Source: Roseimicrobium gellanilyticum
GTDB taxonomy: Bacteria; Verrucomicrobiota; Verrucomicrobiia; Verrucomicrobiales; Verrucomicrobiaceae
Direction of reading: 5' to 3'
Assembly: GCF_003315205.1 (NCBI RefSeq)
Contig: NZ_QNRR01000003.1
Span: 1 to 64,000 of the forward strand
Length of the DNA stretch: 64,000 nt
A model generated the notes under the pieces. The model was not told the DNA's origin. It was given only the letters and a program-made list of their open reading frames with translations, and ran no database searches. Position numbers and translations under genes: made by a program. How positions within the stretch are numbered: position 1 is the first letter of the stretch; every line of letters begins with the position of its first letter. This document shows, in pieces, positions 26,534-34,259 of this stretch.

Positions 26534-27403
26534 ATGACCATTCGCAAAGCTGTCATTCCTGCCGCCGGCTACGGCACCCGCTTCCTCCCCATCGCCAAGG
26601 CCGTGCCCAAGGAGATGTTGCCTGTGGTGGACAAGCCGGTGATCCAATATGTGGTGGAGGAAGCCGTGGCCAGTGGCATCACTGACATCCTTCTCATCAT
26701 CAGCCGCGGCAAGCGCGCGATTGAGGAGCATTTCATCGCCAATCCCGAACTCGAAGCGGATCTGGAAGCCAAAGGCAAAACCGAACCGCTCGAAGAACTC
26801 CGCAAACTGCAGGGCCTCGCCCGCATCCACTTTGTCTTCCAACCCAAGATGGGCGGTCTGGGTGATGCCATCCGCTGCGCCCGGGAACATGTGAATGGCG
26901 AACCCTTCGCCGTGCTGCTGGGCGATGCCCTCGTATCCAACGCTGAACGCGCGAAGCCCGTGCTGCGCCAGCTCATGGACGTGCATGAAAAGCATGGCGG
27001 CTCCGTGGTGGCACTCGAAGAAGTACCCCAGGAAAAAGTGAGCCGCTACGGCATCATGGGTGGCGCGGAAGTGGAGAGCGGCGTCATTCGTGCAGACAAG
27101 TTCGTGGAGAAACCCAAGCCGGAGGAAGCCCCCTCACGCCTCGCCGTCAGCGCGCGCTACATCCTTTCCTCTTCCATTTTCGATGAGCTGGAAACCACCA
27201 AGCCCGGCAAGGGCGGCGAAATCCAGCTCACGGACGCCATGGCGGCACTCATGCAGCGCGAGCCTCTCTTCGGTGTGAAGTACCAGGGTCGTCGTCACGA
27301 CATCGGCAACAAGCTCGACTTCGTGAAGGCGAATCTCTGGTGGGGCCTGCGCAGGCCAGACATGGCAGAGCAGCTCCGCGAGTATCTGAAGGACCTCGCC
27401 TGA
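26534..27403 (+). CDS. galU: UTP-glucose-1-phosphate uridylyltransferase-like (289 aa)
   Basis: This is a GalU-type nucleotidyltransferase, full length for the family. The N-terminal KAVIPAAGYGTRFLPIAKAV holds the nucleotide-binding GxGTRxLP and the pyrophosphate-binding Lys in VPKEMLPVVDKPVIQY; FAVLLGDALVS is the metal-binding Asp strand; GKGGEIQLTDAM and YQGRRHDIGNKLDF are the sugar-phosphate parts. GalU makes UDP-glucose from glucose 1-phosphate, the precursor for cell-surface sugars. Placed right after a glucuronokinase gene, it may also accept, or be specialised for, glucuronate 1-phosphate. This is inference: the residues that choose glucose or glucuronate cannot be judged by eye. There is no terminator between the two genes. 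Confidence 0.9.
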   Translation: MTIRKAVIPAAGYGTRFLPIAKAVPKEMLPVVDKPVIQYVVEEAVASGITDILLIISRGKRAIEEHFIANPELEADLEAKGKTEPLEELRKLQGLARIHFVFQPKMGGLGDAIRCAREHVNGEPFAVLLGDALVSNAERAKPVLRQLMDVHEKHGGSVVALEEVPQEKVSRYGIMGGAEVESGVIRADKFVEKPKPEEAPSRLAVSARYILSSSIFDELETTKPGKGGEIQLTDAMAALMQREPLFGVKYQGRRHDIGNKLDFVKANLWWGLRRPDMAEQLREYLKDLA

Positions 27404-27428
27404 CGCCACTTCAGGGCAGCAGACACGA

Positions 27429-28106
27429 TCACGCAGCGACATGCGTCTCCTTGCGAGACAGCACGAAGGCATACGTGATCACCACGAGAGCCCACGTTCC
27501 GAGGGTGGCCAGCAGCGCGATGACATACGGCACCTTCTCCACGCCCAGCGCGACGGCCAGCATGAGCGCAAGGCCCACGGTCACCAGCAGGCGACCACCC
27601 AGGCGGTGTGTCTTCATCCACACGGTTGGTGACTCCAAGGTCCATGGCACACGGATGCCGATGGTGTAGTTTGGCCGGAGCTTGCTCATGCCATTGCCGA
27701 GCACGACGTACAGGAATGGCACCCCATAGTAGACCACCTTCGTGATGGGCGACAGGTCCCCCCAAGCGGCCCAGATCACGGCGACACTCATGCCACCGAA
27801 CAAGACCGTGAGGGCCAGCAACACCTGGCGCAGCACCTTCCCCACGTGTTCACGGGTCTCCGGATCGCACTTCGCCATCTTCGGATCAAAACGAAACCAC
27901 ACCAGCGTGATGGTCACCACCAGGGGACTCGTGAGCGGCAGCAGGAGCGCTCCCCATGGCTTGTTCATCCAGCCATCCGGCGTGAAGGAAGCGTTGAAGT
28001 GAATCGGGATGCGCTCAGGAATCTGCGGCCAGACGGCGGCGAGAAACACGAACGGAGCCGCGAGCGCGAGGAGCAGCAGCCAATTCCTTTTGAGCATCGT
28101 TTTCAT
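27429..28106 (-). CDS. SdpI-family membrane protein (225 aa)
   Basis: An integral membrane protein with about six hydrophobic helices. The N-terminal half carries IPIHFNASFTPDGWMNKPW, the DUF1648 signature, and the second half NYTIGIRVPWTLESPTVW and THRLGGRL, the SdpI signature. In Bacillus subtilis, SdpI gives immunity to the SdpC toxin and controls the ArsR-like repressor SdpR at the membrane. Here too an ArsR-family gene lies directly upstream, overlapping by 92 bases if the chosen start is right (ATG at 28106, MKTMLKRNWLLL). No sdpC-like gene was seen, so it may have a general role as membrane sensor. The stop is 25 bases from the end of galU, which converges on it. Confidence 0.85.
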   Translation of the reverse strand: MKTMLKRNWLLLLALAAPFVFLAAVWPQIPERIPIHFNASFTPDGWMNKPWGALLLPLTSPLVVTITLVWFRFDPKMAKCDPETREHVGKVLRQVLLALTVLFGGMSVAVIWAAWGDLSPITKVVYYGVPFLYVVLGNGMSKLRPNYTIGIRVPWTLESPTVWMKTHRLGGRLLVTVGLALMLAVALGVEKVPYVIALLATLGTWALVVITYAFVLSRKETHVAA

Positions 28107-28443
28107 GGCGTCGTATCTGGGTTGTCTTTGAAGAATCAGAACCTGCCTCCCGGACACCCTTGGCGGGTGATGCAGTGGATGCCGGAGCACCCCTGGTCAG
28201 CGTGAGAATCCAGCGAAGCGCATCCTCCAGCACACTGGTCGAGAGAGAGTAGATGACGAACTGCCCCTGCTTCTCCGAGGTCACCAGCCCGGCGCGCTTC
28301 AGCAGGTCGAGATGATGAGAGACTGTGGGCTTGCCCAGCTTGAAGTGCTCCGCAATCGCGCCGGCGGAAAGGTCACCCTCCCGCAGCAGGTCGAGAATCG
28401 CCCGCCGGGTGTCATCATTCAGCGCCTGGAAGAGAGCAGTCAT
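28015..28443 (-). CDS. ArsR-family repressor, SdpR-like (142 aa)
   Basis: A winged-helix repressor with the ArsR pattern: LFQALNDDTRRAILDLLREG, LSAGAIAEHFKLGKPTVSHHL (recognition helix) and AGLVTSEKQGQFVIYSLS (wing). The metal-binding CVC of the SmtB/ArsR metal sensors is absent, so it senses something else, as SdpR does. The ATG start was preferred to a TTG at 28464 that lies inside the putative operator. The last 50 residues (RGAPASTASPAKGV and a basic tail) look unstructured and overlap the start of the SdpI gene in another frame. Together with SdpI it probably forms an autoregulated operon. Confidence 0.82.
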   Translation of the reverse strand: MTALFQALNDDTRRAILDLLREGDLSAGAIAEHFKLGKPTVSHHLDLLKRAGLVTSEKQGQFVIYSLSTSVLEDALRWILTLTRGAPASTASPAKGVREAGSDSSKTTQIRRHENDAQKELAAAPRARGSVRVSRRRLAADS

Positions 28444-28448
28444 CGCAG

Positions 28449-28472
28449 TTCGATATTTCGACAATCATCGAA
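28449..28472. promoter_or_regulatory. Putative ArsR/SdpR operator TTCGAT-N12-ATCGAA
   Basis: A perfect 6-base inverted repeat spaced by 12 bases begins five bases upstream of the ArsR start codon. The position and dyad fit autorepression by the ArsR protein; the spacing fits the wide operators of this family. Confidence 0.5.
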
Positions 28473-28490
28473 TTCACAATTCACGTCAAC

Positions 28491-28532
28491 AAAAAAAGCC
28501 CCCGCCGGCGGCACTGATGCCTTTGGACGGGG
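28491..28532 (-). terminator. Intrinsic terminator of the MFS gene
   Basis: Read on the minus strand, CCCCGTC pairs with GGCGGGG, with an inner GGCA/TGCC stem, and is followed by a run of seven T. It lies 42 bases after the stop of the transporter gene at 28575. Confidence 0.75.
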
Positions 28533-28574
28533 ACTTGGTCTTGGTCTTGGGGATAAAGAGTTGAGAGTCGGTCT

Positions 28575-29822
28575 TTACTTCTTCCTGCTGCCTTCAATGT
28601 CAGGCAGGAGAATGGTCAGCATGCCAATCAGTGGCAGCCAGGCGCACCCGTGGAAGACATCGATGATGCCCACATGGTCAGCCACCTTGCCCAGCACCGC
28701 AGCACCAATGCCAGCAATGCCGAAGGCGAGCCCGAAGAACAGTCCAGCGATGAGACCCACCTTCCCCGGCAGCAACTCCTGCGCATACACGAGGATGGCA
28801 GAGAACGCTGATGCCAGCACGAGGCCGATGACCACCGTGAGCACCACTGTCACCGGCAGGCTCGCATATGGCAGCCATAGAGAGAAGGGCGCCACCCCCA
28901 GAATGGAAACCCAGATCACACGCTTCCTCCCGATGCGGTCACCGATGGGACCACCCGCAATGGTGCCCACTGCCACGGCAAAGAGGAACGCGAACAGGTA
29001 GATCTGCGAAGCCTGCACGGACACGTGGAAGCGCTCCATGAGGTAGAAGGTGTAGTAGTTCGTGAGACTGACCAGATACACATACTTGGAGAAGGTCAGC
29101 GCCACGAGTACCAGCAGCGAGTACACAATCACCTTCGTGGGCAGCAACTTGAGCGGCTTCAGGCTCGACGTCGAAGCACTGCGACTCTGATGCTGTAGGC
29201 GCCGGGACACCCAGGTACCGATGTGCCACAGCACGAACATGCCCAAGCCCGCCACCAAGGAGAACCACGCCACGTGTCCCTGACCGTTCGGCACGATGAA
29301 GAGCGCCGCCAGCAGAGGTCCCAGCGCACTGCCAGCATTGCCACCCACTTGAAACAGCGACTGCGCCAGACCACGGCTGCGTCCCGCGGCCATGTGCGCC
29401 ACGCGTGAAGCCTCGGGGTGGAACACCGCAGAACCCATGCCCACCAATGCGGCAGACACGATGATCATCGGGTAGTTGTGTGCTTGGGAAAGCATCAGCA
29501 GCCCCACCAGCGTGAGCCCCATGCCCACCGCCAGCGAGTACGGCAGAGGTCGCTTGTCCGTGTACAGGCCAACCAGCGGCTGCAACAATGATGCCGTGCA
29601 CTGGAAGGTGAGCGTGACCATGCCCAACTGGCCAAACGTCAGGCCCTGGCTCTCTTTCAAAAGAGGGTAGAGCGAAGGAATGAGCGCCTGGATGGTATCA
29701 TTCAGCAGGTGCGAGAAACTGATGGCGAACAGCACCGCAAACACCGTCTGTTCCGCGGACGAAGTTGCGGTCTTTTCAGGCGCGGGTGCTTCACTGAGGG
29801 TTGAGGAAGACATAGCCCGCAT
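28575..29822 (-). CDS. MFS transporter, fosmidomycin-resistance type (415 aa)
   Basis: A twelve-helix major facilitator close to the Fsr (fosmidomycin resistance) branch: SHLLNDTIQALIPSLYPLLK opens the first helix, VFHPEASRVAHMAAG and GLAQSLFQVGGNAGSALGPL are signatures of this branch, and DRIGRKRVIWVSI is the MFS loop after helix 8. Members export fosmidomycin or other small anions; many have unknown natural substrates. An alternative start three codons in (29813) is equally possible. The long cytoplasmic loop in the middle (SRRLQHQSRSASTSSLKPLK) is usual. The gene is followed by an intrinsic terminator and stands alone. Fosmidomycin blocks the MEP pathway, whose last enzyme IspH is encoded nearby, but the two genes are separate. 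Confidence 0.85.
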   Translation of the reverse strand: MRAMSSSTLSEAPAPEKTATSSAEQTVFAVLFAISFSHLLNDTIQALIPSLYPLLKESQGLTFGQLGMVTLTFQCTASLLQPLVGLYTDKRPLPYSLAVGMGLTLVGLLMLSQAHNYPMIIVSAALVGMGSAVFHPEASRVAHMAAGRSRGLAQSLFQVGGNAGSALGPLLAALFIVPNGQGHVAWFSLVAGLGMFVLWHIGTWVSRRLQHQSRSASTSSLKPLKLLPTKVIVYSLLVLVALTFSKYVYLVSLTNYYTFYLMERFHVSVQASQIYLFAFLFAVAVGTIAGGPIGDRIGRKRVIWVSILGVAPFSLWLPYASLPVTVVLTVVIGLVLASAFSAILVYAQELLPGKVGLIAGLFFGLAFGIAGIGAAVLGKVADHVGIIDVFHGCAWLPLIGMLTILLPDIEGSRKK

Positions 29823-29874
29823 AGGATTCCCATTTTCCCAGAACCCTCAAAGGCCACGACTGGTGAAGGCGCGG

Positions 29875-30765
29875 CTATCGCTGGTACTTTTCTCGGATTT
29901 CCTCGCGGAACTGGGCCGGGGTGCGTTTTGTTTCCCTGCGAAAGAAGCGCGAGAAGTAGGAGGGATCCTTGAAGCCGAGATCATATGCAATCTCGGACAC
30001 GTCGAGCTCGGAATGGGAAAGCTGCCGCTTCGCATCCAGCAGCCGCCGATCACGGATGATGTGTCCCGCGGTGACTCCATTCTCCTCGCGCACCACGTCA
30101 TGGAGATGGTTGGTCGTCACATTGAGAAGGCGTGCATAGTCGGACACCTCATGCAGCGTGCGGAAGTGCTGCTCCACGTAGAGGTGGAACTGTCGCGCGA
30201 GCATGCTGGCACGCGAGACATGACGCCGCGGATGCAGCCGCTCATAGAGCCGGTCCATTCGCACCAGCAGGATGTGAAGCAGTGCGCGTAGTACCTCAAC
30301 CGCGCCCGTTTGTCCCGCATTGAATTCGCGCTGCAGCTCCGCAAACATTTCCAGGATGGGAGCCGCCTCGCGATGCGGAACCGTGAGCCAGGGCTTCGCT
30401 TCTGCGGGGAAAAAGAAGGGATAATCAAAGAGCCTGCTGGGCGGTGGCGTGCCGCCATCGAAGAACTCTTGGGTAAATGAAACCGTGGTCCCCCGCATGC
30501 CCTTTGCCGGACGGGCCGTGTGCACCTGTCCCGGAGTCATGAAGACCACCGTGGTCCCGCTCGCAGTGAACTCCTGGAAGTCATGCATGACCTCCGCCTT
30601 CCCCACGAGGATGAAGATTTGGAAGAAGTCATGGTAGTGTGGCCGGATGCGCTGCGGATCCTGCGCCAGAGAATCCATGAAGGGAATCACCACAATGCCC
30701 TGCTGGCGCAAGTCCTCATGCTGGGACTCACTCATCCCAAACTCCGGAAAGGCGCGACGGTTCAT
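29875..30765 (-). CDS. AraC-family regulator with cupin sensor (296 aa)
   Basis: The N-terminal half is a cupin sensor (RPHYHDFFQIFILVGKAEVM, then TASGTTVVFMTPGQVH) and the C-terminal half the AraC double helix-turn-helix (HEVSDYARLLNVTTNHLHDV, then DVSEIAYDLGFKDPSYFSRF and KRTPAQFREEIREKY). The HxH-containing cupin strand suggests binding of a small organic acid or sugar. It is divergent from the amidohydrolase gene at 30862 with about 95 bases between starts, so it most likely controls that gene. No clear operator dyad was seen in the gap. Start MNRRAFPEFGM is supported by lack of upstream in-frame protein-like sequence; a second Met is at residue 11. Confidence 0.85.
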   Translation of the reverse strand: MNRRAFPEFGMSESQHEDLRQQGIVVIPFMDSLAQDPQRIRPHYHDFFQIFILVGKAEVMHDFQEFTASGTTVVFMTPGQVHTARPAKGMRGTTVSFTQEFFDGGTPPPSRLFDYPFFFPAEAKPWLTVPHREAAPILEMFAELQREFNAGQTGAVEVLRALLHILLVRMDRLYERLHPRRHVSRASMLARQFHLYVEQHFRTLHEVSDYARLLNVTTNHLHDVVREENGVTAGHIIRDRRLLDAKRQLSHSELDVSEIAYDLGFKDPSYFSRFFRRETKRTPAQFREEIREKYQR

Positions 30766-30861
30766 GCAAAGGGTTAACGGTCACATCAAGCCAGCCGACG
30801 CACAAACATGCAACACAGATATCAGACGCCTGCATGAGCCGTCTCGTGGAGAGCGTTTGTG

Positions 30862-31839
30862 ATGTCACGCCCATCCACATTCCGCATGAACCGCCGTCAA
30901 TTCCTCCGCAACACCTCCCTCGCCACCGCTGGCCTCGCGGCGTCGCAGGCCGCACTCCCCTCCTCCGCCTCAGCTGCCGAGTCGTATCCCATCATCGATA
31001 CGCATGTGCATTTCTATAATCCGAAGCGCCCAGGGGGCGTGCCGTGGCCACCGCAGAACTCACCCCTGTACCGCACCGTGCTGCCGGATGACTGGGCCAA
31101 GCTCGCTGCACCACTCGGCGTGACAGCCACCGTGGTGGTGGAGGCCAGCCCGCTCGTGGAAGACAACCAGTGGATTCTCGACATCGCCGCGAATGACAAA
31201 CGCATTATTGGTCTCGTGGGCAACCTCGATCCCATGGCTCCGGATTTCAGCGCCCACCTCAAGCGCTTCGTGGCCAATCCCCTCTTCTGCGGCATTCGCA
31301 ATCGCCGCCCGAACGCGGAATTGCCAGATTTGGTCAGCAAACCGGAGTTCATGAAATCGATGCAACTCATGGCGGAGAAGGGACTGGAGCTCGACGTGAA
31401 TGGCCCCATGGACAAGCAAGGCGAAGCGACCGCCAAGCTTGCCGAAGCAATCCCGGACCTCCGACTGGTCATCAATCACCTCGGTGCTTCGGGCGACCCT
31501 CAGTCGCTGCGCCCGGGATGGAAAGAAGGCATCAAGCGCGCTTCAGAAAATCAAAATGTGTACTGCAAGGTGAGCGCCCTCGTGGAACAGACGAAAACGG
31601 AATACGGCAAAGCTCCCACGGATACCGCCTACTACCTTCCCATTCTGGATCACCTGTGGGAATGCTTCGGCGAGGATCGTCTCATCTATGGCAGCAACTG
31701 GCCGGTGAGCGACAAGGGCGCGGGCTATGATGTGGTCTTCCGTATTGTGAAGGAGTACTTCACCTCGAAGGGTGAAGATGCGGCAAAAAAGTACTTCTAC
31801 CGAAACTCGGAGGAGGCGTATCGGTGGGTGGCGAGGTAG
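30862..31839 (+). CDS. Tat-exported amidohydrolase (325 aa)
   Basis: A metal-dependent TIM-barrel hydrolase of the amidohydrolase-2 family (PF04909). A twin-arginine signal (NRRQFLRNTSLATAGLAASQA) opens the protein, so the folded, metal-loaded enzyme is exported. YPIIDTHVHFYNP is the metal-binding HxH strand; LVINHLGAS and LIYGSNWPVSD carry the later His and Asp. Family members include 2-pyrone-4,6-dicarboxylate lactonase and L-fuconolactonase, so a lactone or a cyclic amide is a plausible substrate. GGAG lies about 10 bases before the chosen ATG; a GTG one codon earlier and an ATG at 30886 are alternatives. Divergent from the AraC gene that probably controls it. Confidence 0.82.
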   Translation: MSRPSTFRMNRRQFLRNTSLATAGLAASQAALPSSASAAESYPIIDTHVHFYNPKRPGGVPWPPQNSPLYRTVLPDDWAKLAAPLGVTATVVVEASPLVEDNQWILDIAANDKRIIGLVGNLDPMAPDFSAHLKRFVANPLFCGIRNRRPNAELPDLVSKPEFMKSMQLMAEKGLELDVNGPMDKQGEATAKLAEAIPDLRLVINHLGASGDPQSLRPGWKEGIKRASENQNVYCKVSALVEQTKTEYGKAPTDTAYYLPILDHLWECFGEDRLIYGSNWPVSDKGAGYDVVFRIVKEYFTSKGEDAAKKYFYRNSEEAYRWVAR

Positions 31840-31864
31840 GAATATCGAAGATGATGTGAAACCA

Positions 31865-31888
31865 GGTGGCGGTGGCGGTGGCGGCGGC
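31865..31888 (+). repeat. GGC/GGT triplet tract
   Basis: Eight GGT or GGC triplets in a row lie between the amidohydrolase gene and the palindromic element. It reads as Gly in one frame but belongs to no gene. Confidence 0.6.
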
Positions 31889-31893
31889 AGCGG

Positions 31894-32039
31894 AAAGTAG
31901 AAGGCTTCTCCAGAAGCCTTGTTCGCATGAGCGCCGCTAAGGCATCCATTCCTGTTCCGGAAAGAAGTCTGCTGCGGCTGCATCTCCTTGGGAGGGGTTG
32001 CTGCATGGAGCAAAGGCTTCTGGAGAAGCCTTCTACTTT
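31894..32039. repeat. GTAG-headed inverted-repeat element (REPIN-like)
   Basis: The ends (31894-31920 and 32013-32039) are identical 27-base inverted copies. Each reads AAAGTAG and then AAGGCTTCT-CC-AGAAGCCTT, itself a perfect 9-2-9 palindrome. About 90 bases lie between them. The head GAAAGTAG is the same as in the element at 830-981, although the palindrome differs, as expected of related REP families. It lies between two amidohydrolase genes, and each arm could also form a hairpin in mRNA. No transposase is present. Confidence 0.75.
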
Positions 32040-32138
32040 GGCAGCCTCATGGCTTTGCGATCGTTGGGGTGGCGCTTTGCAGATCCGCATGGGGTACAAC
32101 TCCCAGAAACTTCCCTCCGCATTTCGCGTACATGAGCC

Positions 32139-33866
32139 ATGCGTCCGCATCTCTTCACGCTGGCTTCCGCGATTTTTCCACTCCTCCCTTCCGCGCTCAG
32201 CGCCGCACCGTCGCTGATCCTCCACGGCGGCAAGGTGATCACGGTAGATGAGAAGTTCTCCATCCACCAGGCCCTCGCGGTGGAGGATGGAAAAATCCTC
32301 GCTATCGGCAGCGACGCCGAGGTCACGGCTCTCAAAGGGCCGGACACACAGGTCATCAATCTGGAAGGCAAGACCGTCATGCCCGGGCTCATGGACTCGC
32401 ATGTCCACCCCCGTGCGGCGATGACGGAGTTTGACCATGAGATTCCGGTCATGGAGACCATCCAGGATGTGCTGGACTACATCGCCACCCGGGTAAAAGC
32501 CACGCCCGAAGGCTCCGGCATTGTGGTCAGCCAGGTGTTCATCACGCGCTTGAAGGAGCAGCGCTATCCCACCCGCGCAGAGCTGGACTCCGTGGCGCCG
32601 AAGCATCCGGTGAGCTTCTCCACGGGACCGGATGCCATGCTGAACTCACTGGCGCTGCAGATGAATGGCATCACCAAAGACTTCAAGATCACCGATGGTG
32701 GCCCCGGAAAAGTGGAATTCGATCCCAAATCCGGCGAGCCCACCGGCCTGCTGCGGGAGATGGGCCGCTTCGTCAAGGTGAAGCAAGTCTCCAAGGCAGC
32801 GCCAACCCCGGAAGAAACCTATGCTCGCACCAAGGAGCTCTTTCGCGACTACAACAGCGTGGGCCTCACTTCTGTGTGCGATCGCGGCGCCAGCCCTGAC
32901 TCGATTGCCCGGTACGAATCCATGCTGAAGAAGGGTGACCTCACGGTGCGCATGCGCTGCTCCCACACTTTCGGCACTGGTGGCATGTGGCGCACGGTTG
33001 AGCAAAGCATCGACAAGGTAATCGAGCATCCACTGACGAAGGGTGACGACATGCTGCGCATCATCGGCACCAAGATTTGGCTGGATGGCGGCATGCTCAC
33101 CGGCAGCGCCTACATGCGGCAGCCGTGGGGCGTGAGCCAGATTTATGGCATCAGCGATCCCGCCTTCAAGGGCACGCTGAATGTGCCACCGGACAAGCTG
33201 CGACAGATGGTGGACAAGGTCACCGGCGCCGGCCTGCAGTTCACCGCACACAGCGTGGGTGATGGTGCTGTGCATGAACTGCTCGACGCCTATGAGGAAG
33301 TCAATGCGAAGCGCTCCATTCGCGACACCCGCTCATGCATCACACATAGCAACTTCATGAGCAAGGAGGCCGTCGAGCGCGCTGCGAAGCTGGGTGTGAT
33401 GATGGACATCCAGCCCATCTGGTTGCATCTGGACTCGCGTACGCTGCTCGCGCAGTTCGGCCAGGATCGCACGCGTTGGTTCCAGCCGTTGAAGACCATC
33501 TTTGAAACAGGTGGCATCGTGGGAGGTGGCAGCGACCATATGCAGAAGATTGGCTCCTTCCGCTCCGTGAATCCCTACAACCCATGGCTCGGCATGTGGG
33601 TCGCCATCACGCGGAAAGCAAAACACCTTGATGCACCCATGCACCCCGAAGAAGCGCTGACTCGCGAGCAGGCCATTCGCTTCTACACCATCAACAACGC
33701 GAAGATCCTCTTCCTGGAGCAAACGGCCGGCAGCCTTGAGAAAGGTAAGGCCGCGGACCTCATCCTGGTGGATCGCGATCCGCTCACCTGCCCCATGGAC
33801 GATCTGCCTCAAGCCTCAGTGCTCAAGACCTGGCTCGGTGGGAAGCTGGTGTACGAGAGGAAGTGA
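32139..33866 (+). CDS. Exported amidohydrolase, YtcJ-like (575 aa)
   Basis: A secreted member of the amidohydrolase-3 family (PF07969). A signal peptide (MRPHLFTLASAIFPLLPSALSA) precedes the usual N-terminal beta-sandwich segment (SLILHGGKVITVDEKFS and ILAIGSDAEV). GKTVMPGLMDSHVHP holds the first metal-binding HxH; FTAHSVGDGAV, CITHSNFMS and GGGSDHMQK supply further His and Asp, and GSLEKGKAADLILVDRDPL is the closing strand. Typical substrates of relatives are N-substituted formamides or other amides; the actual one cannot be assigned. About 300 bases separate it from the preceding amidohydrolase, the gap being filled by the REPIN-like element, so the two may have separate promoters. Confidence 0.85.
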   Translation: MRPHLFTLASAIFPLLPSALSAAPSLILHGGKVITVDEKFSIHQALAVEDGKILAIGSDAEVTALKGPDTQVINLEGKTVMPGLMDSHVHPRAAMTEFDHEIPVMETIQDVLDYIATRVKATPEGSGIVVSQVFITRLKEQRYPTRAELDSVAPKHPVSFSTGPDAMLNSLALQMNGITKDFKITDGGPGKVEFDPKSGEPTGLLREMGRFVKVKQVSKAAPTPEETYARTKELFRDYNSVGLTSVCDRGASPDSIARYESMLKKGDLTVRMRCSHTFGTGGMWRTVEQSIDKVIEHPLTKGDDMLRIIGTKIWLDGGMLTGSAYMRQPWGVSQIYGISDPAFKGTLNVPPDKLRQMVDKVTGAGLQFTAHSVGDGAVHELLDAYEEVNAKRSIRDTRSCITHSNFMSKEAVERAAKLGVMMDIQPIWLHLDSRTLLAQFGQDRTRWFQPLKTIFETGGIVGGGSDHMQKIGSFRSVNPYNPWLGMWVAITRKAKHLDAPMHPEEALTREQAIRFYTINNAKILFLEQTAGSLEKGKAADLILVDRDPLTCPMDDLPQASVLKTWLGGKLVYERK

Positions 33867-33903
33867 ATGAAGCGAGCCGCCAGGAAGCGCACACGCACCC
33901 GCG

Positions 33904-34116
33904 TCATCGTACAACGCGATACAGGCCCCCAAGACTTTCGTGCATGGCCTGCACCCGATGGGATTCCATAAGCCTGGCCCATACGGCGGGGAGTTCCTGG
34001 ATGATTTCCGGGTGATCATCGGCCACCCGTCGAACCACCTGCCGCAGTGTAAAACGCTCTCCTCCCACCGCCCGGCAAATGCCCAGCACACAGGTCTCCG
34101 TCTGCATCTCAGTCAT
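33904..34116 (-). CDS. Small hypothetical protein (70 aa)
   Basis: The frame reads MTEMQTETCVLGICRAVGG and then FTLRQVVRRVADDHPEIIQ, ELPAVWARLMES and VQAMHESLGGLYRV. It is protein-like with two clear amphipathic helices and could be a small winged-helix-like or regulatory domain, but I do not recognise it. The start at 34116 is preferred to an upstream one that adds a basic, low-quality N-terminus. It is divergent from the DDAH-like gene at 34260 and converges on the amidohydrolase gene. Confidence 0.45.
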   Translation of the reverse strand: MTEMQTETCVLGICRAVGGERFTLRQVVRRVADDHPEIIQELPAVWARLMESHRVQAMHESLGGLYRVVR

Positions 34117-34259
34117 GACATTCGCATCTTCCTTTCGGCGGTGAATTCGCGAGAAACATGGTGCTTGCGTGCATGTTATTTTTCCAGGCACACCCCTCCG
34201 GACAAAAAATCTCTCCATGGCGCTGACATCATGCGCGGTGGATGTGCTAGACTATCATC

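Noticed and set aside
28575-29822. Functional link between the fosmidomycin-type exporter and ispH
   Set aside because: The genes are about 4.5 kb apart with unrelated operons between them, so there is no sequence support beyond the shared pathway name.
31865-31888. Triplet GGC/GGT tract as part of a gene
   Set aside because: It lies after the amidohydrolase stop codon and belongs to no supported frame; kept only as a simple repeat.
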